Source: Trichoplax sp. H2 | Lineage: Eukaryota; Placozoa; Uniplacotomia; Trichoplacea | Length of the DNA stretch: 29,002 nt | NCBI GenBank assembly: GCA_003344405.1 | Contig: NOWV01000388.1 | Location: 1-29,002, forward strand | Direction: 5' to 3' | In this document: positions 1 to 9,670 of the stretch, piece after piece | How the letters are laid out: the number at the start of each line of letters is the position of its first letter | Numbering within the stretch: the stretch's first letter is position 1 | The notes under the pieces: generated by a model | What the model was told of the DNA's origin: nothing | Seen by the model: the letters and a program-made list of their open reading frames with translations, nothing else | The model's database searches: none | Position numbers and translations under genes: made by a program

Positions 1-270
1 ATAGTCTATTATGGTATCTGTCGTATCTAATTTTATAATCCTATTCTCTGCATGCGTTCTATCTTGAAGCCTACACGAGTAAATACTGATGGCTTCTATT
101 TCAGACATGTTAACTGCACTAGTTAGTGTTAGTATCTAAGCAAGTTACTTCACGATAGCTTACACGCTCATACAGAAAAATAATTACAGCCATGACAGAA
201 CTTATTCGTATCTGCTCTAGGATACAAAGAGGCTCTCTAACAATCCGAATAAGCATCTTCGATTTTGCCT
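1..270 (+). repeat. 3' flank of an upstream, off-window subfamily I receptor copy
   Basis: These bases align with about 17757-18010, the DNA some 370 bases downstream of gene D. Shared words include ATCCTATTCTCTGCATG at about 40 and again at about 17790, followed by a similar CTATCTT stretch and a shared CTT-CACGCT motif near 160 and 17925. Because the later copy lies 3' of a subfamily I receptor, this stretch is best read as the tail of another duplication unit whose gene lies before base 1. No coding potential is seen. Homology was judged by eye. Confidence 0.6.
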
Positions 271-1017
271 AATTTAAAATACCTTAATTTATAGCGCTAG
301 TACCTATTAAATTATATCTTTCACATAAAATTTTATGATAAACTGGTTTATCTTATATCGATTTCGTATATGAAAGTAGGTACGAAGCGAGAGGAAACTC
401 GATCTCTGTTCTTTGCACAAGTCTAATGCTATACTAAAACACTTTACGCCGCTTATAGTATCTTATCTAAAGTATCTTTCGGTGTAAAATTCATTACATA
501 TATAGGGCCTCGTTCATATATACTCATAAACAATTTCTGAATTCTAGTAAGGTTACAATCTTCAATAGGCTACGGTATTGCATACATTTTTAAGTCCTGT
601 AATGCAATTATGACAGGACATTCATATCTTGAATCTTACAGTAAATGGCTGAAAAAGATAGTATACAACAAACAAATTAATAGGGCTGCATTTAATCTTA
701 TTTCAATGCTTAAAAGTAAACGGTACTTAACATAATTACCAATTGTGTTTTAAATCGCATTATAGTGTAAAATTGATAGTGTTGTAAATTTCTATCTGAA
801 GATAATATTGAATTTTGCGAAAAGAAGCTGTACTCGTGAATAATTATTTACGCAAGAATCATCTAATTCTGCATTATAAATAATTAATTTATAAAGTATG
901 GCCCATATATAAATATATTATATATATATACAATACAATACAAACCAAATCTCGTGAAAAGGTCACATGCAATAGCGAATAGCTACTGTGTCTCGTAATC
1001 AATGAATGCGTTATCGT

Positions 1018-1062
1018 AGATTTTACTGGATTCTCCGATAAAAAAGATAGGCTTCTACTATA
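1018..1062 (+). promoter_or_regulatory. Conserved upstream box, copy of gene A
   Basis: A ~44-base block beginning GATTTTACTGGATTCTCCGA and ending GGCTTCTACTA recurs upstream of C (11777-11820) and D (15527-15570) with only a few substitutions, while the surrounding flank has drifted and gained gaps. Conservation above its surroundings suggests a regulatory element or an untranslated exon, but recent duplication alone could leave such an island. Its distance to the start codon differs in each copy (about 1.9, 1.0 and 0.8 kb), which argues against a core promoter. Confidence 0.35.
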
Positions 1063-2314
1063 AGTACAGTAGCTTCATGAAGTTGTATAGTCCGATTTCA
1101 GTTAGATAGTCCTAGGTAGTTGTAAGATGAATTTAATCTTATGTAATTAAGTGAAGTTTACAAAAAGCTGTAGTTCTTGTTTTGTTTTTGAGAAGACACT
1201 TTGTCTCAGAAGTTTACACAAACTTTCGTAGCCAGTCACTGTCAAAAACCTTTCTCAAAGAATAAGCTATTATTAATAGCGAGTAAATGTATAATAGTAA
1301 TTCTAAAATAAAAATGATGTTACTCCTAATGTGTTTGGTTAGGTCTCTGGCGTTATTTTTATATCAGACTGTAATTTGAAAATGTCCGAAAATAAACCGA
1401 GAAAAATGAGTAGTCTTGAACTACTGATTGTAAAACAATCGAAAACAAGCATGAGAAAGAATGTCATATCTGTAATAATTTAGCTTAATTTTGCTAAGAT
1501 ACACTAAGGTTGGTGACACTTTGAACCAAGATAGAGATTAGGGGAACAACACCAGTTTATTTAATATACTTTACTTTATAAATTAAAAAGCCGCTTAAGT
1601 GAGTCTTGCAATAGGTATAACATTATACTGTCTGACACAATCCTTCCACTATCATCTACACTAATTTGGATATTACTTGCAAGTCCTACACTAAAATCTT
1701 AAATCATCTTACAATACATTATTAAATAAAGAAATATTCTATGAAGGAGAATACTAAATATTAACCTTCATTACATATCTATCGCTATGATCTATAATAT
1801 AATGACTTTCTATTACTTTATGCAACTTATTTACTTAACCTTGTGTAATTATCTTCATTAATACTGGTAATATTAATAATTTTATAACTTTATAAATGGT
1901 GAGATAAAGATTTGTGTCATAAAATAAAAGGAATGCCACTATTTAATTTACAAGATAAAAACAGACTTCTTCTAGTCTCATTACATCTTATAATAATTTT
2001 TAATTTTTACTACGTAAATAGTAAAAAACTCCGTTAATTTGTGGTTCTCTTCCAATTATATTTCTAGATAAATATATTTTCAAATTGTCTTTTACTGACA
2101 TTATTTCTCAACCCCTTTGTTTGCTTTAAATATAGTCTTAGTTTTGACAACTACATTCATTTAATATTTATTACTTTCGGATTACAATAGGATTTGTAAA
2201 CAAGTCTTAACGAGGAATATCCTTAATTAGTGGAAATTTATTTTCAACCTTGTTTTATTTATGATAGATTCCCACCGCCTTTAATTTTAAAGAGTCAAGC
2301 TGACTATAGTTTAC

Positions 2315-2861
2315 GGGCGTAGCGAAGTAGTCTTCACATAGAAGTAATCGCTGGGCTCGCATGATGTAACTGAAAGTGGGTATGCCAGTCGAATATATAT
2401 TAAAGATGCGGGTAATTCCTTTGTTTGGTAGATTAGTATTATGGTATTGTTTTGATAACAATATTCATCTATTATGCTATGAATACTTATAAATATAGAT
2501 ATGTTATGTTTATAACATTCTGTTGTGTCATAAGAATCGTATTGTAATACTAGATGGGATAGCTATGAGTTATAAGATTAATTCTATACTAATCTCATAG
2601 ATAAAATTTAGCGTAACGAGTCATAAATTTTGTTTATGTTATAATCATGATCGATCGTTGTCGAATTTATATAAGCTAAAGGGATTTAATTCTCTTGGAA
2701 TTCTCTCTTACTCTCCTATCGTTCAGCAAGGTGTAATGCTATACTGTTAGGCTCAAACTATTACTATATCTGAATTCGTGATCAAGGCTTAGCCTAAGCT
2801 TCGATTATTGTGTTAATAATTGTGTAATAGTAAATAGTATTTGCAGGAAAGATACCCTTTA
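2315..2861. mobile_element. ~547-base insertion upstream of gene A, flanked by TTAC
   Basis: In C and D the sequence corresponding to TAGTTTAC at 2308-2314 runs straight into the promoter-proximal GGATAC/GGATGC words. In A it is interrupted by 547 bases, and TTAC recurs at 2862-2865 just before GGATACTG resumes. Two related copies lack the block, so an insertion into A is the simpler reading, with TTAC as a possible 4-base target duplication. Ends are GGGCGTAGCG and GATACCCTTTA; they share only GGG/CCC, so no clear terminal inverted repeat. An imperfect hairpin, CTATGA...TCATAG, is inside at 2563-2600. No transposase is seen. An insertion of unknown type is as far as the evidence goes. Confidence 0.45.
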
Positions 2862-2892
2862 TTACACTGGATACTGTGATAGCTTCGTAACT

Positions 2893-2929
2893 TTTTATCT
2901 GAGAGATAATTTTAACGTTCCGCCTACTT
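2893..2929 (+). promoter_or_regulatory. Start-proximal conserved leader of subfamily I
   Basis: The block TTTATCTGAG followed by ATAATTTTAACGTTC directly precedes the start codon. The same block lies before C (12743-12778) and D (16303-16337), differing by a few bases and a one-base gap. It is probably 5' untranslated leader or core promoter. There is no recognisable TATA box at a standard distance. Confidence 0.45.
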
Positions 2930-3955
2930 ATGATGCTTTACAATAACATTTCCAACTTTACCACGAACATTGTATTTACATCTTTCTACAGTAAAGCAAT
3001 ACCTGGAATAATTGGATTGATTTTAAACATACTCGTTTGTTTAATTATATGCACTCATTCTTCATTACGTCAACCGTTTACCTATTTAATTTTGAATCTA
3101 TCTTTTTCTGATCTGTTGGTTTCTTTAACTGTCATGATAAATGGTATCTTGGATTATTCTACTATAGCTAGATTTACTACTTATCAAAGCGCCTACATCC
3201 TATGTACGACTAATACTGCTATCGTACTAACAACATTACCTTGTGCTTGCTTAACGTTAATGGTGATGAGTTTTGAACGATATCAAGCTGTTACAGCGAT
3301 TCGTCTTCGTAAAATAAAATTAACGACAGTACTCAAAGTTATCTTAATCATATGGTTGACAGCTATTGTATCAGCAATCATACCCACCGTTTATGTTAAG
3401 TTTAATAATTACTATCCGAATGTTTGCGCTGTTGGTCGAATAGATAATTATACTCTGTTAATAATCTCTATCATATTATTTACTACAACTTGTATTCTTC
3501 CAATTATTGTAATGTTGATCATATATGGTTTGATAATTTATAAATTAATCTATAGCAAGCAAGTTGTTAAAATAGGCCCTTCATTTATTACAAATAACAG
3601 AGAAAAAAATATTCGGCGCACTATTTTTCCAGTTTTACTTATTTCAGTCTTTACGACTGCTTCTAGTGTCCCATATACATTATTGTGTTATTACACTCTA
3701 ATTAATGAATACTATTATCCATACTTCAGAAAGTCATTTCTTAGAAAATATAGTCGTCTTTGGATTTTTGCTGCTATGTGGTATATCTTAACACCTATTG
3801 TTAATCCGTTTTTATATAACTTAGCTAGCAGTAAGTTTCGGAAGATTTTGCATTCACTACTATGTTACAGACGGCGTTCACTCTTTCATACAAATATAGT
3901 TTGGATAAAACCAATTTCCGGACAAGGATTCGATTCAAGTAGAAAAACTTCTTGA
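2930..3955 (+). CDS. Class A orphan GPCR, subfamily I, gene A (intact)
   Basis: A 341-residue seven-transmembrane receptor, complete in one exon. Visible landmarks: short N-terminus with N-glycosylation sites at N6 and N10 (NIS, NFT as read); TM1 with N33 (N1.50); TM2 LNLSFSDLL with D61 (D2.50); C92 at the top of TM3 and C166 in extracellular loop 2, the expected disulfide; E116-R117-Y118 at the end of TM3; W142 in TM4; P191 and Y199 in TM5; TM6 with P248; NPFLY at 292-296 in TM7; then an amphipathic helix 8 (SSKFRKIL) and C312, a possible palmitoylation site. The TM6 CWxP motif reads Ser-Ser-Val-Pro, so the toggle tryptophan is absent. Two adjacent ATGs open the frame; gene D aligns with the first. 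About 76% identical to D over the helices. It should sit in the plasma membrane and couple to a G protein, but its ligand is unknown. Confidence 0.93.
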   Translation: MMLYNNISNFTTNIVFTSFYSKAIPGIIGLILNILVCLIICTHSSLRQPFTYLILNLSFSDLLVSLTVMINGILDYSTIARFTTYQSAYILCTTNTAIVLTTLPCACLTLMVMSFERYQAVTAIRLRKIKLTTVLKVILIIWLTAIVSAIIPTVYVKFNNYYPNVCAVGRIDNYTLLIISIILFTTTCILPIIVMLIIYGLIIYKLIYSKQVVKIGPSFITNNREKNIRRTIFPVLLISVFTTASSVPYTLLCYYTLINEYYYPYFRKSFLRKYSRLWIFAAMWYILTPIVNPFLYNLASSKFRKILHSLLCYRRRSLFHTNIVWIKPISGQGFDSSRKTS

Positions 3956-3999
3956 GTTGCATTAACGCAAATTAACATTAATTATCCTCTTAATGACAG

Positions 4000-4058
4000 A
4001 ATATTTTATTTGTAAAATTATTTTAATTATTTTATTTATTTTATTTTATAAAATTTTT
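4000..4058. repeat. Low-complexity T/A-rich tract after gene A
   Basis: An irregular run of ATTTT and TTTA words (for example TTATTTATTTTATTTTATAA). The equivalent position after C and D goes straight to the CATCTTTC/CACATC word, so this tract expanded in the A copy. It probably lies in the 3' untranslated region or just beyond. Confidence 0.6.
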
Positions 4059-4389
4059 CGCATCTTTCTTACATATATCTGTCACTCTGTTTTGCACCGT
4101 GGTAAATTTCGGCGTCTGCTTCCTTACATACCCATACATATATCTTCTTTTATCATTTAAGCCGATGCAAATTTACAACTTCTAAAGGCTTTGATTGTAT
4201 GTTAATATACTTAATGTTTATCCGGTCTAAAACTTGCTGGTGTATGTAATATCAAAGAAAGAACATTCTACTTCGTAGTTAATTATGGAATAAGGGCAAA
4301 TATTAACAATATCGCCAATCGCTAGGAGATTTGAAGTGCAGCCTAGTATGAAACTAATACACGTTACGATTAGCATAATCCATCCACTG

Positions 4390-4395
4390 AATAAA
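4390..4395 (+). terminator. Possible polyadenylation signal for gene A (AATAAA)
   Basis: The first plain AATAAA noticed downstream of the A stop codon, about 435 bases away. In DNA this AT-rich the hexamer is frequent by chance, so it is only a candidate. Confidence 0.2.
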
Positions 4396-6656
4396 GTTTA
4401 AAGAGATCAAAGTTCGAAGCTACTTTCAGCTTTCAACATTCTAAAGTAAAACGCAGTAGTAGATAACTGCTTTTGGTATTTCTATCACGTGTACTCAACT
4501 AATCGATAAAATCTACGTACTATTTATAGTACTAGTAAACGTAAGAACAAAACTTCAGAAAAAACTTTATTATATAATGTCACTGGCTCTACTTCATATT
4601 AGTTGCGCATGCGGAATGTTAGTTAATTATCTATTCTAATTGTCTGTTCTAACAATAGTTTATCAAAAAATCTTCATCTCTATTAAAAATTGATTTGACA
4701 TTAAATAACGTATATCTACGATAGTAGATAGTATTTGTCGATAAGGATAATCAAATTTTAGATGTGCTTTTCGAAAATAAAAGGGGCGCTACGAAAATTT
4801 GCATTAATTTCTCTCTCATAAACGGAAATACTTATATAATACTGTAAAGGAATATATTATTCTAGCTTAAATAATAGATCAAATTATAGTGCTTACATAT
4901 TAATACTTAAAACTAAAGTATTTGTTGTTATAGAAATAAATTAGGACCTAGCAGTCAAATAGTATTAGCCCAATCCATTGTGATAAACTGCAATTTTACC
5001 GTCGGCATACACACTTGACGCCAAATAAAGTAGGATTAAGGTTAGTAGAGATATAGTATAATCTAGGAACGATGGCTAATTTCCCGAGAAAGACTAACAT
5101 GCAGATATGTTTGGTACCAAATAGGTTACTGCCTAGATCTGATTTATTTAGAATTAGCCCTGGTCATAAATTTAAAAATCATTGCTAAGTCATGGATGAA
5201 TTTGTTCATTTTGAACATTTTTATTATGCAAAGAATACTTAGCTTTTGATTGATATGTATTCTAGATAATTGATACTACTGAACCGATTATAATCACTGT
5301 AATAAGATTTTATGTTATGTAATGAATGTAAAGCTGTATTAGAACCTTTGACTGGATCTCAAAACGGAAAATTAAATTTAACTGATTGACTTTATTAGAA
5401 CAAACTACTTCAGAAATGTGCCACTCTGGCTTTGCAATAAAAGAATCGTATTAAATGGATGATATTATTCACTAATTAGGGAGAACGCTTTAACGCTATC
5501 AATTACAATATCAGAGAATAACTTATTCTTTACTTCAATTACAATATGTTGAATAGAGCAATATGAATAATATGCAAGTTTAAATCTTCTAGCTTGCTAA
5601 AAAAGTAATCGTAAGAAATGTCGATATTCTTACTTTAAATTATACAACAGGGTAAGTAGCTGAAAAAATCCGAAATTACTTATTGACCATTTTTTTCAAA
5701 TTACGCTAGATTAATATTATTTGAACTTAGAACTTAATGACATATGTTCGTGAGTGGTAGCTGCAGCAGTGCGACATTTATAATTAAAGTCGTTAAAAAT
5801 AGCGGAGCGGGATTGGCATATAGTCATCTATCAAAAAGGGATGACATAATTAAAGGTTAATTAAGAGGAATAACAACTTAATATTAGTATAATAAGAACT
5901 ACACCAATCTGTTATCATATGCCTTCAAAATAACGAAAAAGCCAATGCTCTCAATAAAATATGAATTAAAGACACTACAGGGTCATTATGTTACGTGGTT
6001 TTGTTACACGCTATGAATCGTTAAAGTTTATAACTAAAGTAAAGAAACAGTCGAGAAGGTATTAAATTAAAGAAAAAACGGCCTGAAGAATTGTACGAAT
6101 GAAAATCTAACTAGTAAATTATCTTTTGATCTGCAACTTAATTAATTATTAAACCACAACCTACAGGAAACGATTGCTAATCTTGCATCAAAAATAATAC
6201 TGAGGAAAAAATTGAAAAAATGAGTGTGTCAAGCAATTCTTTTTCAATTTTAACAATGCAATAGATAATAATTATACAACAGTCTCATTTTTGATTAATT
6301 AAAGTAGGTGTCCAAATTGAAAGCCTTTATATGACACTTAATTACTTTTGAGATTCGTTGATAAAACTATACAAAGAAACATGCTATCTAGTCTATGACA
6401 GCTATTCTAAAAAGTATTATTTAAAGTACAATAATGCTATCAGTTCTAGTATTTCGTACCTTCTACAGTTGAAATTATGCAGATTATAATAGTAAATATC
6501 TTTGCTAAAAGTCATATAATCTTCTCATGACTATTTTCAATAAGATTATCTTTAAACTATTTGCTAATATTTAATGCTTGAATCTATCAATTACTTATCA
6601 TTGAATAATTAAATAGGCAATTATAAGCTACACCTCTAATTATCTAATTTATATCG

Positions 6657-6710
6657 TAATCTCTTACCCCAACGATTACTTATACATAAAAATACACTAG
6701 AATATTGTTT
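6657..6710 (+). promoter_or_regulatory. Start-proximal conserved block of subfamily II, gene B
   Basis: About 50 bases beginning AATCTCTTACCCCAACGATT and containing ACACTAGAATATTGTT are almost unchanged in front of gene E (22974-23025), while the sequence on either side, including the last ~15 bases before the ATG, has diverged. Position (about 20-70 bases before the start codon) and the AT-rich ACATAAAAATA core fit a core promoter or transcription start region. Confidence 0.5.
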
Positions 6711-6727
6711 AACTGTAAAATTATGAC

Positions 6728-7774
6728 ATGGACGCCAACAGAACTATCAACCAAAGTATTAAGACTACTTATTATGCTGCTTTAATTAACACAAGTGTTG
6801 GCGTTGTTGCGTTTATTTTAAATCTATCAGTTTGCTTTATTATTATTACACATTCTACTCTACGCCAGCCATTTAATCATCTAATACTAAATTTATCTTT
6901 TTCTGATCTCTTGGTCTCTTTAGCCGTCTTTTTCAACGGAATTTTAGATTATTTTTCAGTACAACGATTTATGTCTTATGAATTGGCTACGGTTATTTGC
7001 AAGATTAATATGTCATGTACTGTAATATCACTACCTGGTGCTTGCTTAACGTTACTTGAGATGAGTATTGAGCGTTATCATGCTGTTGCAATAATCCAAT
7101 TTCGATCTGTGAAATTATCAACGGTACGTAAGGCTATTTTGATCATTTGGATATTGGCGATTTTCTCAGCAATTATACCTATCATTTATACTCAGCTGGA
7201 TCCTGTTTATCCAAATGATTGTTTTGTTGGCGACATTAATAATTTTGCCTTACTAGTCGTAAGCATTATAGTTTTATTCATAGCGTGTGTGGTATCCATC
7301 GCGATTATGTTAATATTCTACAGTATCACTATTCATAAATTATGCCATAATATGGCTGTTGTTCAGCCTTTACAGACACGAATTACTAGTAAAAGGGAAC
7401 AAAATACGCGACGAACTATTATTCCAATTCTATTTCTGTCGATTTTTTCATCGATATCTAGCGTTCCGTACGTACTTCTAAATTATTATATTATCTTCAA
7501 TCAATATTATACTCCTAAGTTTAGAAATAGTTTTATTCAGCAAAATCATTCTACATGGGCAGCCTCTTCAATACTGTTTATATTAACGACTATAATTAAT
7601 CCTCTATTGTACAATTTGGCTAGTAGTAAATTTCGCGAAGTCATTCATGGATTAATATGTTGCCGGAATTCCTTTGCGAATAAACGTGCAAAGCAGTTGA
7701 GGCCTGTTCGAGTAATTGCCTGCAATTCAAGTGTGACTGATATTCAAAGCTGTACGGCGAAATTTAAAAAATAA
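6728..7774 (+). CDS. Class A orphan GPCR, subfamily II, gene B (intact)
   Basis: A 348-residue seven-transmembrane receptor in one exon. N-glycosylation sites are at N4, N8 and N21 in the extracellular N-terminus. TM1 carries N32 (N1.50), TM2 D60 (D2.50), TM3 the disulfide C91 and E115-R116-Y117, TM4 W141, loop 2 C165, TM5 Y198, TM6 P247, TM7 NPLLY at 291-295, and helix 8 SSKFREVI followed by the Cys pair 311-312. Two canonical residues are missing: TM5 proline 5.50 is Ser190, and the TM6 toggle tryptophan is Ser245 (Ser-Ser-Val-Pro). The residue before the TM7 segment is Thr288 where A and E have Pro. A longer basic tail (residues 313-348) separates it from A. Differs from E at 57 of 348 aligned residues by my count. 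The stop codon falls eight codons earlier than in E. Confidence 0.94.
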   Translation: MDANRTINQSIKTTYYAALINTSVGVVAFILNLSVCFIIITHSTLRQPFNHLILNLSFSDLLVSLAVFFNGILDYFSVQRFMSYELATVICKINMSCTVISLPGACLTLLEMSIERYHAVAIIQFRSVKLSTVRKAILIIWILAIFSAIIPIIYTQLDPVYPNDCFVGDINNFALLVVSIIVLFIACVVSIAIMLIFYSITIHKLCHNMAVVQPLQTRITSKREQNTRRTIIPILFLSIFSSISSVPYVLLNYYIIFNQYYTPKFRNSFIQQNHSTWAASSILFILTTIINPLLYNLASSKFREVIHGLICCRNSFANKRAKQLRPVRVIACNSSVTDIQSCTAKFKK

Positions 7775-7859
7775 TAACATTAATGACAAATACAACTTTA
7801 AAATCATACTGGTATTAGACTACTGCAATGTTCAAACGCTATTTTTTTTGTAGACCTGT

Positions 7860-7946
7860 ACAGTAAGGAGTTTTTTATTTTAACGAAATCTGTTATTCTA
7901 TTCTAATGAATTTCAGATAAGTACTGTATATAGGATACCTTACTGT
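7860..7946. repeat. Nine-base inverted repeat after gene B
   Basis: ACAGTAAGG at 7860-7868 is exactly mirrored by CCTTACTGT at 7938-7946, about 70 bases apart and 86-172 bases after the B stop codon. It could form a stem in the 3' untranslated region. The E copy keeps a partial partner (ACGGCAAGG and CCTTGTC), but the right arms are not certainly the same bases, so I do not claim a conserved structure. Confidence 0.35.
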
Positions 7947-8130
7947 TACAGTCTCATATAATATCTAGATTACAGTAGAAATATCTATGTTGGGATAATT
8001 TTGTTGATTTATCCTTATTTAAAGAGTTTCTAATTTAGATATGTGATGTTTAAATATAGTGATAACACTAGATTTTATGGTGATATACTGTATGTAGTGT
8101 TTACTTCTAAATACGGTATAGCGTATTTTT

Positions 8131-8136
8131 AATAAA
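8131..8136 (+). terminator. Possible polyadenylation signal for gene B (AATAAA)
   Basis: AATAAA about 357 bases after the B stop codon, inside TTTTTAATAAAAGTATT. Distance and context are reasonable for a 3' untranslated region, but the motif is common by chance here. Confidence 0.25.
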
Positions 8137-9670
8137 AGTATTAGTTTTTACTAGACTGTAGCATAACTCTTAGACTAATATAACTCTGAATATGTATGAT
8201 CTATATTTAACAATTTACCCTGTGGAAATATCTCGTACTATAGCTAACTTATACTGCTTTACGCTACTGTACATTACTATAGTTATTTAACTAGTCATGT
8301 TGTTACTCGCACGATGATCTTACACGATTATTCTCTTACACTAGCTCTATAAAGGTTGCTCTTCCGTTAACTATTCTATTGTACTTTATTGCGACTACTA
8401 CCGAACTCTCAACCTTGCGAAACATCACAATATTTATAGATACAGTCTACTGAAATCATTAGTTTAATTTAATTAGGGAATCGAGAATAATCTTCGCATA
8501 ATCCAAATCACTGCGATTGTAACTTACTTACGGTAGATTGTAGTTTATCGTAGAAATGTTCCGTGATAGGACATATTGTAATATGACAATTTTTGTATCA
8601 GTCATTCGATGTCTATGTTCGTAAATACTGTTGTCTTCATTACCTAGCAGAGGATAGAATTAGCTTCTGATTCATTAGCAGGTTTCAACGTTAGTATTAC
8701 TAACTAGGATGTGTTTGCTATTGTAAAAGAGTATATAAATGCGATATATCTTATAATAAAGAGAGATCATAAGATTGGTGTTTAACGTAAAATACGTGGC
8801 GTCCAAGTCTTTTTGTAGTCTGCTAGTATAGGAAAAATGTTCCTGAAAGAGCACATATTGCCCCCTGATACGTGGTTCAGAAAGTCGACTTATTGATCGT
8901 ACATTACGTTGTCTTGTTGCAAAGCTGTTTTATAACACTACTATAATAGTAATAGTTTTTCTATCTAACTTACTGAAATGATTAAGTCATAAATTCGATT
9001 TCTGTCATAATGATATTTATTTAAATGGTAACACAGAATTGAGTTAGTGTTCCTATCCTAGTTACCTTTATTGCTTCAATAATTGCCAACAACCAGTACA
9101 TTCAGTTACTATTATAAATTTTAGGAAATGCTCAATTTCCATGCTTGTTAAAAAGATAATACTTCTCCGATACCTGCTTTACAAAAATCTTCAATCGGAT
9201 ATAGCTCTATATTGAAATCTACGATTATGTCTTGTTTACCTTTTAAATAATTTTTTATCCGATAGCTGAAGTCGAATGTATAATATAACGTATATGCATC
9301 ATCTAGGAACAATTTACGAATGTAGTTAGCCAAAATTATTTCTAGCAGAAATATTGCACTAGTATGACAGTAGTAATCAAAATTGTCAACTTTAATTTAT
9401 GTTTACGAAATTTAAATCTTCGAAAATTATCCTATTTTATAGAACTGCTCTGTTCTAAACCCTAGATATATCACTACCATTGATGATATAAAAAAAGACA
9501 AACAATGGCTTGCAATATATGTCTTAGGATACTTATAGTAGCAAGATCGCTTAGAAGTATACTAGACCGAATTATAGGACTTTAACGCATCGAAAGACTT
9601 AGCACTCACTGTAATTATTATTGCATGATTTTAATTTTATAGAATGAAAAGCTTATTACTCTGAAATAAA

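Larger units (their letters stand above)
271..2929 (+). repeat. Duplicated 5' flank of receptor A (shared with C and D)
   Basis: This long gene-free stretch is homologous to the DNA upstream of gene C (about 11525-12778) and gene D (about 14840-16337), with many small and some large gaps. Good anchors are the TTTTGCGAAAA-like block near 810 (11690, 15390), the ACTGGATTCTC box near 1025, the CTAAAATAAAAATGATG word near 1302 (also 12131 in C) and the last ~60 bases before the start codon. The flank was therefore duplicated together with the gene. A short AT dinucleotide run lies at about 903-935. A block at 2315-2861 has no counterpart in C or D and is listed separately. I find no convincing exon. 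Confidence 0.7.
3956..6656. other. Intergenic DNA between A and B
   Basis: No gene is seen. The first part is the 3' flank of A, with an AT-rich TTTA-type run at about 4000-4058 that C and D lack. From roughly 5470 onward the sequence is homologous to the flank upstream of gene E (from about 21780), with anchors such as CTGCAGCAGT at 5761 and 22052, and a GAAATTACTTA word near 5671 and 21970. The middle part, about 4060-5470, has no clear partner elsewhere in the window. Confidence 0.6.

Noticed and set aside
2255-2461. 68-codon frame on the - strand
   Set aside because: It crosses the edge of the 2315 insertion, so most of it is absent from the C and D flanks.
7860-7946. Conserved 3' UTR stem shared by B and E through covariation
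   Set aside because: The right arm in E aligns better to a neighbouring segment, so the apparent compensating changes may compare non-homologous bases.
9148-9333. 61-codon frame on the - strand in the B flank
   Set aside because: The homologous E flank (about 25020-25200) is full of changes that would break the frame; not conserved as protein.
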